A model generated the notes under the pieces. That model ran no database searches and was not told the origin of the DNA. It saw nothing but the letters and a program-made list of their open reading frames with translations. Shown here one piece after another: positions 23,925-36,880 of a stretch of DNA of 64,000 bases; the first letter of the stretch is position 1, and every line of letters starts with the position of its first letter. Location: NCBI GenBank assembly GCA_013396635.1, contig WBMW01001494.1, forward strand, positions 1,210,554-1,274,553. Direction: 5' to 3'. The stretch is from Penelope pileata (taxonomy: Eukaryota; Chordata; Aves; Galliformes; Cracidae). A program made the position numbers and the translations under genes.

Positions 23925-26900
23925 ATATCTGAGTTGCAAGAGGAGGAATCCCACTGGCAGTGACCGGCCTAGAAAACAGACGAGGATCTGTTCCTGCAGC
24001 TCGCTGTCAGGACAGGGTTACAGCTCGCCCTAACGTTAACACCGCAGGTTGAAGCCAGGAGCTGCTGCATGGCCGCAGAAGGGCACATCCCAGTCCCCCT
24101 GCTAGCGCTGAGCCCAGCTGCCCAGGACGTGCCTGCTGCCCAGCTTCCCTGGCTGTGGGCTCCCCGGGGTGATGCCCAGGGCCAGGCCGTGCTGAGCCCT
24201 CACCCCACGGCGACCTGCAGAGCCTCCTCTCCCCTGGCAAATCGTGCTCTGCCCGCCTGCTCCTCTCCCAGGCCCAGGCTTCCTGTGCCTCTGAGTCACG
24301 CTGACGGCTTAAAAGAAAATGTTGGTGCTTCATTTCTTCATTTTCCTCTGTCTGGGGGTTTTCCAGCCTCTCATTCACACCCTTCACGCTCCTGGGGTGG
24401 AACTGGTTCTCCTCGCTTGGGCATGCTCCTTACCATGCCGTAACTCACCCACTTCCCCCATGCTAAAGTTAACAGCCCTCTTCCTTTGTTCCACAGCTTC
24501 TTCTGTGGCATGGGATCGGCACGCAGGGAGACAGGGCACGGAGCGTGGCTTAGAACCTTCCAGGTGCCGGTGGGCCCCGATACGCAGCCATAGGCTGGCT
24601 GAGGACCTGCGATGGCCTGCAGCTGTGGGACCACCAGTGACACTTTTCCACTCTTTTCCTGCAAACATCAGCCCGTGGCTGCCAGCTGCAGTTCACCACG
24701 CACGCCTACAGACGAGGGTCAGCACGGCGCGGCGTCTCCTGCGGGACCAGCACAGAGGCAGAGCCCTTCTGCTCCCCCCCGCACCACCCAGTATCGATCC
24801 CTGCCTGCTCCGACAAAATCCCCCTGCTCTGCTCCCTGCCTCTTGCCATGCAGAGTCACACTCAAGCGATTTTGTTCCAGGCTAACACTGAGTTAATGCC
24901 TGCAGCCCCATGGGACTGCCCCAGGCAGCCCTTCCCAGCTGGGGGATTTTGCTGAGTCCGCAAAACAATTCAGCCAGGGGAGGGGAGTCCAGGGGCCCCA
25001 AGTTCGCCAGGTCTCCCTCCAGCTCTGATTCTGAATCAGGAAGGTCTGGGGCTGCACCCAGATGGTGCTCACTGAAACAGCCACAGGTCAGGATTTTCTC
25101 CATTATGCAGCGTCGCCTGCTCCCCTTGTCGCTCCCAAGGTCACACAGGGAGGTTTTGTGATCTCATGGAGGGGAGCGGAGGGGAAAAAAAGCCCAGCGA
25201 GATGAAAACTGATCCCAAGGTCCAGCTCCAGCCAGCACTGCCAGCCCTTCAGCCCCTCCCGCAACGCTTGCTCCCTGCACCCAGGATGCACTTCTGAAGT
25301 GATTATGAAAGGAATTACGCATTCAGGTATTCTAAGAACTGGCTGGGTCTTTTGTCCAGAGAATGGCAGGGAAAGCTGATGCCTTATTGCCTGCTCCTTA
25401 AGTGAAGGATTGTGCAACCCTGGCACGCTGTGGTGCTCCTGCTGGCAGGTGATGAGGAGCTGGGCAGAAAGCAGCCTTTGAAAAGCCCAGCTGGAGAGGG
25501 AAGGGCCTTGCTGGGCAGCCCTGACCCTTCCTCACCCCCCTCATAACCACACGGCTGCTTGGCTGCCCAGGAGATGCTCAGAGATTTACCAGCAGCCACA
25601 GTGCTTGCCCTGTACTGGTCATTTAAACATGCTTGCAGCTATTTTTTGGCCCTGAGGCCACTGACACAGAACAATCTATCAAACTTCCTTATCCTCCAAG
25701 CCAGGACGGCTGCATCCATACACAGACAGCAATAATCCAAACAGCCCGTGCTGCCCTCTAACTTTTTCCAGGAATTGTTTCAGAGAGCACTACCTGACAT
25801 GGCCCAAAATCATGCCAGGGACCCGTCTGTGCAATCAGCATGAGACACGGGAATGCTCCTGACAGCCTCCCGGCCCAGGTCCCTGCCGTGCTGCCCTCTG
25901 CCATCCCTGGACTTGGCACGGCTGGCACAGGGTGTGTCAGGAGGGACAGCCCCAGAGCAGCTGTATCCAGCTGAGGTTGTGTGCCAGCCTGCTCCGTCCT
26001 TGAGCTCCCACCGCCCTGAGCTGACGGGTGCTGTGCACCCCTACCCCACCAGCAGAGACCTGCAGCTTTCATTGCACTGCTCTTGCCTGCAGCATGTTGC
26101 TGATGACCCAGCCTAGTTAGGGATGTGAGGCAGCACAGGATGTTTCCCATTCTGATGCTGTCACACACTCTGATGTCCAGAGCATTTGGTTTTGGTGTGT
26201 CTGTACCTGGCCACAGCCACCAGTGCCTATGCGTGGGCTGTGCACAGTATGAGAGAGGAATAAAGAGATAGAAAAGGGAGAAAACACTTTGCTGAAACTG
26301 TATGGGAGAGGAAGATGAAGGTGGACTGGAACAAGAGCTTAACCCCTTCCCAAGGCAAAGCCCATAGAAGGAGCCTCTGCACAAAAATAAGCTCTCTCCT
26401 CCCGTGGAAAAGTTTCCTGATGCTCTGTGTCCACGCAGAGAGGCTGAGCTTTCCAGAGTCTGGTGCAAAGCAGGACTTTGGGTCTTGGGACCCTTAGTCC
26501 TATATATTTCCCGTCTGCACCCATTGTTTCCAATGCACCAAGCACAAGAGCCGTGCACTGCTGCCATGTTCCTCGGGCTGGTTGCTCAGACAATCTCCCC
26601 AACATGCTCCTGTTCCTCAGCTGGGAGGGTGCCAGAGTGATTTCTGCAGAACTGCTGAACTCTTCCAGCAAACATCCTGTCAGTAGCTGGATTGTTCGAA
26701 TATCCAGGGAAATCAAGTGCAAACTGCAGATTGGCCAGGCTTGTTCTCAAGAAAAAAAATTATCAGAACTTCTGGCAGAAAAAAAGTGCCTGGTTTGACA
26801 GAGGCTTTTCTGGGCTTTTCTGATTTTTCTGGGCATGGAAAGCAGAGATTCAAGCACTTTCTTTAAGTGAACGCAGAAACTTGGCTTGCTCCTCTCAGTC

Positions 26901-29230
26901 CCAGTGCATGTCCTGGACACAGGCTGGAGAAAAAACTGTCTTCATTTGGGGCATGTAATTGAATGTTCCTTGGGCCAGAAGGCTGCCTACCACACCTGCT
27001 GAGTAGTGCAGCAGACACTAATTCAAAAAAATACCGTAAGTACCAAAGCTTTTTATTTTCCCAAGGTGACATACGAACCACGGGACTGTTTTAGGCTACA
27101 GAACTCACACCTTCATGAGGATGATTTCAGAGTTTCACCCTGCCTCTCAAGTCAGACATTTTGGAAAGCTGTCGTTTTTCACCTTTTCGCAAAACCAGGT
27201 TTTCATTTCTCGTAAGCAGGGAGCACAAGTTTGGCCATTCAAGCCGACAGAGAACACCTTCACATTTCTGCTTTGGGTTTTCAGCAACGTATCACCACAC
27301 ACCAGCTGCAGCAACACACTCAGAAGTGCCCATCACGTGCCACCCTACGGAGCCAGCAGACAGATGTGCAGCTCAACCACCGGGACCGTCCGCCGCGTTT
27401 GCGGCGTGGGTCATCACAGGGACCAGCAGCGGAAAAATCACACTTCTTCCTGAGCCTTTTCAGTGCTATTGTTAGCAGAGTAATCCTACAGTACAAGCAC
27501 TGCGAGGGATTAGGAAGGAAGAGCATTTTCCATGTGTTGAGGTGACTGCCCAGTAAATTTCCACAGGTTAGAGTGCAATGAGTTGAGAGTTTCTAAGATA
27601 GAGCAGTCCTGTAATTGCTGTTACATTTCTGGGCTTTTTAAACAATAAAAGAATGAAGAAAAGAGTTGTACTAAAAGCATGTAACTGTGAAACCTCAACG
27701 ATGTATGTTTTGTTCCAGGACGGTGGGAGGGTCCACATCTGCTGTCGTAATCATTTTGTTGCTGTTGCTTGGCTTTTGGACAGGTGTGCACCTCTAAGAC
27801 CCCAGAGAGGCTGCTTTCTTCAGCAGTGAGTTTCAGTGCTGTCGGTCACTGTCAAGCCTCCAAATCATGAAATCTGGTTAAAAGAAAGAAAATTTGGTGT
27901 TAAAAATGTACATTGGATCCTGCTTGTTTCCAGCCTACTACATTCTGAACTTGCCAGTGTTTTCAGGCTTAGTTGAAAATAAAGAAGCCTGGATTAGCCT
28001 CCACATGTGGGTTTGTGGTGGAAAACCTGTGCACGCAGCTGTAGGTGCGCTGTGCCCTGGCACACAGCTCCCTGCCTGCAGACATGCCTCTACCCACTGG
28101 AAGGGCAGAGCCCCAGCTGGCCCACCAGCCCCAGCCAGCCTTGGTCATTCAGGTCTGCCGCACTGGTACCCACAGGGAGAAAAGCAACATGCTCACTGTC
28201 TGTGTGCCTGCCTCCCATGTGTTTGGGTTACGTTGGAAAGCCGGGTTTTGTCAAGCAGCAGCTGCCCATCCATCACCTGGAGCCCAGTCTAGGCTGAGGG
28301 TGCAGTTTATTCGTTTGGAAGCAAAACGAAGTAGGAAGGATGGGATTTTTTTGTTCTATTTCTCTTACTTAAAAGACATTAAAAGTTCTCTGTCTTCACA
28401 TAGGCACAAAAGAAGGCAAGGGCACGAGGAGGTACAAGCATTTGCATCCATCCTGTGCCGTGGTGCTTCTCCCCCATTCACATGGGTGTCAACAACAGCC
28501 TTGTCCAGGCTTCCCCTTGACAGCGTGACCAGAGCTATTTTCTGTGATCTGCAGCACTCTTATTTTCCACAGGGCTATAACAGCCATGGTGCAGTGACAT
28601 GTGACAGACTGATTTAGGCCCTGGTGAGAGGATGTTTACAGAATTGGGACACCAGCAATGTAATTCAGACAAGCAGGATGTCTTTGCTCCTCTAACTCTG
28701 CGGATCAGCTGAGCTTAACCTGTTTGCTCCTTCCACAGTTGCCTCAAAGGGCACAGAGAGCATCTCCACGCGTTTTCCGTACATTCCCTTGTTGTTGTTA
28801 TCAGAGGCTTACAGAAACGCTGTTCTGGACCAGTGACATGCCTACTATGACCTTCATGGCAAACAAAAAACTCCAGAGATTGAGACAGGTATAGCAGAAG
28901 CTGAATTTCCATTTATTTTGGGAATTTCAGTAACAACAATAGCAATGTGTCTCTTCAGAGCCAAGGGCTTCTTGGAGCTGTGGGTGCTTCTCTGTCCTGC
29001 CTGAACAGAACCACTGACCCTCTGGTACGGAATACACACACAGAGACCATCTAGATGATAAAGGTCCCATCATCCGCCTCAGATTCGCCTGCTGCCTGTG
29101 AGCAGAATGAGTCGGAAAGAAGCACCTGGTTTCCCTGTCAGAGGCTCTCGCTGCATGCCTTGCTCCCTTCAGGTCAGGCACACACAGGCAGTCCGGACAC
29201 ACTTGCCCTCTTCTAGACCTTGGTCTTTTT
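23925..29230. other. Non-coding stretch, GC-rich in its first half
   Basis: GC-rich sequence between about 24060 and 25560 gives many overlapping open frames. The longest open frame in the window (minus strand, 25758-26567, 269 codons) lies just after it, has no recognisable domain and overlaps open frames in other phases. An octamer ATTTGCAT lies at 28440-28447. No repeat family was recognised before the CR1 element at 29231. Confidence 0.45.
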
Positions 29231-29592
29231 CATAGAGTCATAGAAAATCCCAAGTTGAGAGGGACCCACAGGGATCCCTGAGCCCAGCCCCGGCCCCACA
29301 CAGTCCCCCCACACCCAAGCCAAGGGCTGAGAGCGGGGTCCCAACACCCCCTGAGCTCCGGCACTGGGGCCGTGCCCCTGCCCTGGGCAGCAGAGCCAGA
29401 ACCTGCAGCCAGCCAGAGCCCCCAGATCCCTTTCTGCAGGGCTGCAGTCCAGCTTCATCCCCAGTCTGCACAGAGCCAAGGTTTCCCTATTCCATCCAGG
29501 TGCAGAATCCAGCACTTGCACTTGTTAAACTTCATGCAGTTGGTGATTACCCAGCCCTCCAGTCTGTCAAGTTCTCGCTGCGAGGCCTCTCT
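29231..29592 (-). mobile_element. CR1 LINE fragment, 5'-truncated
   Basis: Read on the minus strand, this is the 3' end of a CR1 non-LTR retrotransposon. The plus strand starts with CATAGAGTCATAGAAAATCC, the complement of the CR1 terminal repeat of ATTCTATGA-type units, followed by a diverged copy of the conserved GGGACCCAC segment. Further inside are the CR1 blocks CACTTGTTAAACTTCATGCA and CCAGTCTGTCAAG. CR1 normally inserts with a severe 5' truncation, as here; the reverse-transcriptase frame is absent, so it cannot move by itself. The interior matches galliform-type CR1 as I remember it, but the subfamily is not assigned. The 5' boundary near 29592 is approximate. Confidence 0.9.
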
Positions 29593-30002
29593 TTTCTGCT
29601 GATATCAATGCACAAAAGACAGGAAACGGAAAAATTCAAGGCCTGTTAGAAACTCCCCTAACCTTGCTTTTGCAGAGCATTTCAACAATCCAGCCACAAA
29701 CTGCAGCCTAAGAACATCAACATGACACAGGGTTTAGCACGCTGCAGCAGAGAATGTGAAACGCTCAGGTGCTGAGTCCAGCGACTTTGCAACCAGCCTT
29801 GAGACTACGTACCACAGCGCACACTGCATACCAATAAGCTGGTTCTTAAATGAGCTGTAATGTTGACGCATGGATTTTTCAACAGTGTCCTCTGCTTTAA
29901 TCGAGCACAGGACACTGAAGGTCTATCTTCGTCTTTACAGCTCAGACTGCAAGTATGGATTCAAACTCTCAGCCAGAAAGGCAGCACACATAAGCAGACC
30001 AG

Positions 30003-30052
30003 GACACACATGGACACACAGGCGTGCACACATGCACACAGATGCCCACACT
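30003..30052 (+). repeat. Imperfect CA-rich repeat
   Basis: Interrupted CACA runs (GGACACACATGGACACACAG and similar) fill about 50 bases. This is a decayed CA microsatellite. Confidence 0.7.
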
Positions 30053-31994
30053 TTCACAAAAGCTAACTGGTGCGTGCAAACCAGGGCCAGGTGTCCCTGG
30101 CAGGACTTCTGCTGGAGCTGGTGGGGCTGGCACAGGGCCGTGTGTGCCACACAGCAGAGGAACGTAGGAGCAGGCTGTACCGGAGCTGCCTGTACCACGC
30201 TGTGCCCTAGGCAGTGGGGAACATCACCCCGTTTCTGAAGTGGAGGTCCCTGTGTTAAACAGGACCTGAAATCTGATGAGCATAGCGAAGTCCCTTCCCC
30301 TGACAGCCGACGGACCTGTACTCGTTGGCCCCATGCTGTAAGTAGCTGGTGCATCTCTGCTCCCCATGGCTCAGTGCCAGGGCAGTGATCTTATCTGTCA
30401 TCCTCTCATGGCTGAACTTTGGTAATTTTTTTCTGTTGATTCAGAGTGTGGGTTTCTGACATCCAAGTCCTGCTTCAGTTCTTCATTACTGGTGTTTCAG
30501 CACCTAGATTAAGACAGAGCAGAGCAGTCACCAAGCAAAGGCCCCAGCTCTTGGAGCCAGACAATCGCATTTAATTTACTAATGAGCTGGCTTAACCCCA
30601 TCCTGATTGTCAGGAAAAGCTTAGAAATGTGGATTAAGTGAGATGTCTTAGGAAGTATGGCCTGGCCTCTAGCTTTTGTTGTGCCTTTGGGAAAGGGAGA
30701 CTCTTCAGCACGATTTCAACGAGAACTTTTCCAGGAGGTGCATTTACTGCCCACAGACCAGTGGCTGGAGTAATTCCCCAGCACAATGCAGTGGCCAGTG
30801 ATGTCCTGGTGGTCCCCTACCTCACACAAGGGGCTTGGAGCTATTCCTGAGCTCTGCCTCGTGTGCTCCAGAGTGACACTGAGGAGCAGCGTGCAAGGCT
30901 GTGGCCATCCGAGGTCCTGGCCAGGCAGGATTCATCCTCTGCAGGGCTCAGGAGGATTCGAATTTCAGGTCTTAGGGGTGCATCAGATGGGTGGGTGGAT
31001 GTGTAGCCAGTATTTAGGCTGAGCAATAGATAGGAACTCGGGAGTAATCTGACAAGGAAGGCAGTGCATAGGATCAGTCACATGGCGAGGATTGCTTCTG
31101 ACACTTGCAGAGCAGCACCCCAGAACGAGCATTTAAAGAGCAGATTTTGTGAGTAGCCCCAGAGTCCAAATTACATATCAACACACACAGCCAGATGGAC
31201 ACTGCTGCCTCCTGGACATCTGCATCATTTATTGATGCTATCAGGACCCAGACACACTGCCAAAACTGGAAGCGGAGAGTGTCTTTTGCCAACTCTATGT
31301 CCAGCACATCCCCCTGCTCTGCCACAAGGACAGAGAAAACTAACCCGGACCCAAATTTAGAAAAGGAACATGTCTCAACTGTCCAGCTTTCCTGTGAAAG
31401 CCTGGGCCAAAAGCCTAGCATCAGTAAAGCACTGTCCTGACAGTTGAGCCATCTATCTTGTTTCAATTTATTAACAAGCCACATTCTTACTTTTGCTCCC
31501 GGAGTTTTCCAACTCGCTAGTACTTCTCAAGTCGTCTAGTTTTATGGTGATAACAATACTAGTTGTGAAATGTCAGTGCAAAAGATATCCACACGACAAT
31601 ATTTTCAGTCTGTATGACTGAATTGAACATTCTCCAAACCATTGGCAGGAAGTGGAGCAGTCCAGACCCTCCCACATCCACATTATTAAACTCCCTGAGC
31701 TTCCAGAACAGTATGGTAGATCCAGCCTGTCTGATGGGACTGGTATCTGCACCCCATGGAGTCCTGAACAATGCCCAGGAGTAATTTGGAAAAACATCAG
31801 CTGGCTCAGGCTAGCCATGCCCACAGCGGCATGGGCTGTTACTTGGCATTGCTCACTCAACCACCGTAAGGGTGCATAAAGAGGTTCTGGTTATTAACAG
31901 CAGCTCATCGTGTTCTGATTTAATCCACATAAGTCTGCTGCACCAGGCAGGAATAGTAGAGCCTGCTGCTGCTTTCAGAAACCTGGAGTGCTTG

Positions 31995-32016
31995 ATAAAA
32001 ATAAAAATAAAAAAAT
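31995..32016 (+). repeat. Short (ATAAAA)n microsatellite
   Basis: Three imperfect ATAAAA units run together. It is too short to suggest the tail of a retroposed gene, and no upstream retrocopy is recognisable. Confidence 0.6.
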
Positions 32017-34799
32017 GCCTGTAGCACAAGGAAGAAAGTTGCCCTTATGCAAATGTAGCCAGAGGATCCTCAAATTGTATTCCTGGAGGCACTGCAAAAG
32101 GTGTCTGCTCATAAAAGCTCTGGCTGCCTTCTTCCCTTTTCCAGAGATTGGTTTTGTCTGGTTGGGGTTTGCACAGCATTGAACATGTCAGCACAAAATT
32201 GTTGTCAGCACTAGGAGAGCCACCTGCTCTGGCACTGGTGTAGCACCTTCAAACATGGAAAGCGAATGAAAGAGCAGCGTATTGCTTGTCTTTGGTGAAT
32301 GAACTGCAATGGCCAGACTTCTTGTTCAAACACACAGGAAGTTTCATCTCCCAGTATGAACAGAGACCTGATTTATACAAATAGAAGCATGGCACTGAGC
32401 CTGTACAGTGTCCCAGGACAGCGTCAGCCTGTCCCTCCCAGTCGGTGCTAACCCTTACTGCTGGTGCTGCGCACGGGAAAGCAGTAACCTGCTTGAAAAG
32501 GAGAAAGGGCAGCAGCAAAGGGATGCCACCTGCCACAGGGCTGACCCCGTGAAGCGTCATGAAACAGTGTCTCCAGTATCAGCAGCAAAGCTCTGCTTCC
32601 AAGGGTGAAACAGAGCAGTTGACCTTTAGGCGACAGTTTGCTGAGTGCCAGCTCGAATGACACTGCGGGGAGAGCTGTGGGTGTTATTAAGGCATATGGT
32701 ATCACCCACAAGCAGGGAAATAGCAAGATGTTCCCTGGGAGCAAAGCCTGTGATTTCTCCTGATGTTAGACATCCTGGCTCGCTGCTTCACAGATCCTCT
32801 GCTGGAGACAGAGCTTATCACCAGGATACCTGCATTTCTCCTAAAAGGTAAATTGCCTTTTAACTCCTCTCCATTGCATTATAACGGTCCTACTTAGATC
32901 TAATGATGTGCAAAAGTTTACAAAGCATTCTCAGTTGACCTGGAATGCCTGCCAGCTTGTGAGTAGAGCAAATAGCTTAGCCAGGATAATAGAGAGGAAA
33001 TCCACTGAATAGCTCAAGTCATTAAGATGTTTGCATTTGATGAGACAACCACTACCAAGGGCCAGGGAAAAATAAATGAGCTAGTGGGGCTCATGCAAGG
33101 TGTTGCCAGGCATGCCTGCCATTCATCGCTGGCCAGGGTGGAGGGTTGTTAGGCCAGGAGGGACAGGAGGGAGGGCTGTTAGGCTCCAGCCTTCTCCCAG
33201 TGTGCCAGCATGATTGCTCCCTGCCCGAGATCTTGAAAAGCTCCAAAGCACAACTCAGCAATTCCACACACAAGCAAATAAATAACAAAACAACATTCCA
33301 TAGTAACCACATCTGCATCCCTCCAAAGAGCTGCAGGGAGGAGGGTTTAGGCAGTGACTGTGTTTCACTTGTGCTTACTTAGGAAGACATCATCAACCTG
33401 AAATTGTAAGCTGGGGTTAAAATCTCTTCCCAACCATCTCCATTCTTGCAGCTTTCAACCGTACTTTAAAACTTCAAGGAAACTCCTTTCCCCCTCTGTT
33501 GCTGATGAAATGCGCGTTTGTTCCCAGGAGCAGCTGGGTCCCAGCCACCTGGAGAACAGGGAGGATCATCGCAGGAGAACCATGTGCTGACTGCTGCGAA
33601 GCGGGGTGCCAGCGGGGAGACAGACAACGTGCAGGTGTAGGAGCCCTTGGGCTCCTTTTGGGTAGGCTCTTTGCAGCACTAGGGCTTGGAAAGGGAAGCT
33701 GAGGCAATCACAAAGATCTTAGAGCAGATGTAAAGGAGAATTTTATCTTTGTCATTCAGCCTCAGGGACAAATGCGAACAGGAGACAGAAGGGATCAGGA
33801 CTGCCAGTAAATGCAAGCTGTTTTGCACTGATAGCCTCTTGAAGGGGGCCAGGGGTCAGACACCCTCAGGCAACGTGACATGATGACAAGGGCCCTTGTC
33901 CCTACCCATCTCTCAGTTCCATTGGAAAAGAGACTGCGATACCATCAGGACTTCTGGCCCTTTGCTCAGGACACCCAACCTTTCTCCCGCTCTGTCTCCC
34001 AGTATTTTGCTTTCTCACCCTAGACTTCAGTTCCTAAAACAGGAATAAAGGGGCTTTCTCTTAGCAGGGGGAAGCCAGCATTGAACAAAATCCCAGGCAC
34101 CTCTGGCTCCCTGTGTGGCTGCCCTGCAGTGACAGGCAGATGTGTCTACTCCAGAACATTCTTGCAGCATTTTGGCCCATGTACTTGCCCACTAAGAGGG
34201 TCTGTGAGTCTGTGCTGAATATGATGGGACTAAATGAGCCAGGCAGGCTTTTCACAGATCCTTCCCAGTGCTCATATGAATGTTTGGCTTCAAGCACACA
34301 GACGAGGAAACAGCAGTAACCTCAGATCTGCAGGAAATGTTCACCTATCTGCAACTAGAAGGCATGAATTTTTCAGACAGACAGTTGCTGGGAATCTGCA
34401 AAAAGTGCATTAGGATCAGTTTCATGGGCACTTAGTAGATGCTGGATTTGCAAATGTCCCTCCCCCTCACCACCATTCATAAATATATGCACAAGAATCT
34501 TTTTATTCACACACATTTTGGCAAAAGGCCCATTGAATTCAGCAGAGAGAAGTCCATTGACTTTGGTAGACTTTGCACATTGTGGGTGAGAACAGATGGA
34601 GGCTCCATTCACCAGTTGCCACTCATTACTTAAAGCTTATTATTGTCAAAGAGTTTTGTTAATACGTTCACAAATGAAGTGCAATCCAAGGGTCTACAGC
34701 AGAACGTGTAACCGCTGCTGAGTGCTGCTGAAAGGCAGACATGCCATTCACCGTCAGACAAGAGCAGAGTGAACAAAGGACACCCCTATAGACAAAGCT

Positions 34800-36880
34800 T
34801 GCAAACAGGAGGATATTGACCCATATTATCTGCCAACTTTCAGAAGGCAGTCCGTATGCCTGTAGGTAGTGCTCATGGAAGGGAAAAGCAGTTTGCAGTG
34901 ACCCCAGAGGGAGACACTACAGACCTGCCACAAGAAAGCAAAAACAAGCACGCTCAGGTCTCCTCTGTCATTGCCATTGGGAAGGTCCCGTGGGCTTCTG
35001 CAGGAGCTGTACAAAGCCTTTTCATAAGCTATAGTTACCAGAGTGGAAAGCCTGTCCTTACATCCTGACGTAGTAAGGAATCACATTTCCCAAGCACAGC
35101 AAAGGGAAAGGAAGGCTAGAGCAAAAGATTTCCCTTCATGTGGACACTGCGGCTTTGATGAAAGAGATCCTCCAGGGACCCATTGTGTTTCTCAAAGCCA
35201 GATTCCATCTCACTTCAGTGGATCTTCACAACTCCATGTAGCGAAGGAAGCAACACAGAGACTGCCCAGTAGCGCATGGACATGCAGTGTTTAGCATTCA
35301 GCTTTTGTAAAAGGCAGAAGTTCATATTGGCTATAGGGCTTCAGGTTAACAGCAGGCTTAGTAAATGTGCCCACAGTTCAGAAGTCTCTGGCAGAAGGTC
35401 CAATGGCTCTCACAAACATGAATTGATGCAAGCTGTAAAGAGAAGTGGTGTGAAAGTGTCAAAGACTGCCAGGGGCTCACAACCACAGAAAAGCTTGTTT
35501 CTGATCCTGGGAAACAAAGCCTCCCTAGAAACAGAAAAATAGCTTAGTTTTGTCCTTTGGTGAGCTTTCATTTCTTGTGTCTGTGGTTTGGGGTTTCCAA
35601 GTCAGGAAGCTGCTCCTGAAGCCAAGTGTTTCACAACATCTCAGGCAGTCACAGAACTGTATGCAGTGTTCTGCTTTCCTTTAGATGATCATCAGAGAAA
35701 AGTCTTCTCAAGCCTCTCACCAGGCTCTGTGTCACTGCTCAGAGCTGGACAACCAGGAACAGAGCTGGGAGACATCCAGGACATGCAGGGTGCAACTCCC
35801 CTGGGAATAACCTTGTCACCTGCGTAGGAGGCCATCAGGAAAGCCAGGAGAAGTTTGCTCTTGTTTCAGTGTGATGGTGACTCGCTTTGTACCAGGACAA
35901 GGAAAGAGCCAATTAAGCCTTGGGATAGGACAGAACAAATGGACCCATTAAGAAATGGATTTGTGGAGAGATGGACCTATGCCTTGTGTGCTATGAAACT
36001 ATCTCAGTTCAGGCAGCAGCCACTTCAGGAGCATGGCAAGTGCTTCAGATCCTCCTGTTGCTCCCAGAGACTCTAGATTCGGTCTTGTGCCCCATCAGCT
36101 GTCTGGACAGCTTTGCATTTCTGTGTGAGCTGCAAGGACAGACAACGGCCTGAGCAGCGCAGCACTCCATGTGTCACATTCCCTTGATGGAGATCCTCAT
36201 GGTAGTGGGGCCCTTGCTTGCTGGTCACCTACACAATGGGAAAGGACATGGATCAGTGCACTCTACCTCCTTGTAACTCCACTCTGACCACTGAACATGG
36301 ACTTTGTACGGGATCCTCACAAGACAGTCGCAGGCGGCAGTGAAGACTGCATGGGAAATGCAAGCGTGTCCCCAGGGAGCACAGGACACCACAGTTTACA
36401 AGCAGACAGTCTGAGGGATGGTCTGTTTGCAAACTTCCTCATGAGGTTCATGATCGCAGACATGGCTGTGGTGTACGCACTGGCCTGGACCAGAGACACA
36501 GCTTTTTGTGGTCATTTCTGCATGAACCATTTTCAGCACCATGAAGGAACTCTGCAACTTCCTCAAAACGAGCCGTGGGCTGGAGGGATCTTTCATTTGA
36601 GAAGAGTTATCATCCAGCTGCGTCACTTGGTTTTCGATTACTCTGCTCACCAAGGCCGAATACAGCCAGAAACTGGCCTCCTTCATGCTGCAGTCTGTCA
36701 CATCTGTCTAGGTGTAATCTCACAGGATTTACCTACCGCCGGAATCAGACAGAACATCTCTTGCGTATTTTTTGGATCAATGGTAGGCAATGTAATTTTC
36801 CACTGCAAAATGTCATTTTGTTCTGTTTGAAATAAAAATGCCTAAATAAAAATACTATTTCTGTACTAGGAAAAAAAAAT
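34800..36880 (+). other. Unassigned run of plus-strand open frames ending in poly(A)-like signals
   Basis: Plus-strand open frames of 60 to 177 codons follow each other in different phases from about 34856 to 36830. The last (36297-36830) stops immediately before AATAAA at about 36831, a second AATAAA follows at about 36844, and an A9 tract lies at 36871-36879. The arrangement would suit the 3' end of a decayed retrocopy or an unannotated long non-coding transcript. No protein family is recognisable in any frame, and the minus strand over 36396-36701 is also open, so chance is a serious alternative. One segment, CGHCGFDERDPPGTHC (near 35147), is Cys/His-rich but fits no zinc-binding spacing I know. 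Confidence 0.2.

Larger units (their letters stand above)
29593..34799. other. Non-coding stretch, no gene recognised
   Basis: Mixed composition with two simple repeats (annotated separately). Open frames up to 139 codons overlap on both strands and resemble nothing known. AT-rich intervals occur at about 29600-29900 and 32880-33080. Confidence 0.45.

Noticed and set aside
23788..24033. Lysine/glutamate-rich open frame
   Set aside because: It is produced by the polypurine simple repeat at 23866-23924.
25758..26567. Longest open frame in the window, 269 codons, minus strand
   Set aside because: No domain or family recognised, Ser/Gly/Cys-rich residues, and open frames in other phases overlap it. 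An internal MGNILCC (near residue 140) resembles an acylation signal but is not at a supported start.
36396..36701. Minus-strand open frame with balanced, protein-like residues
   Set aside because: Protein-like, and a second minus frame continues it at a possible frameshift near 36500, but I could name no family and the opposite strand is open for 177 codons. Kept only as part of the unassigned region.
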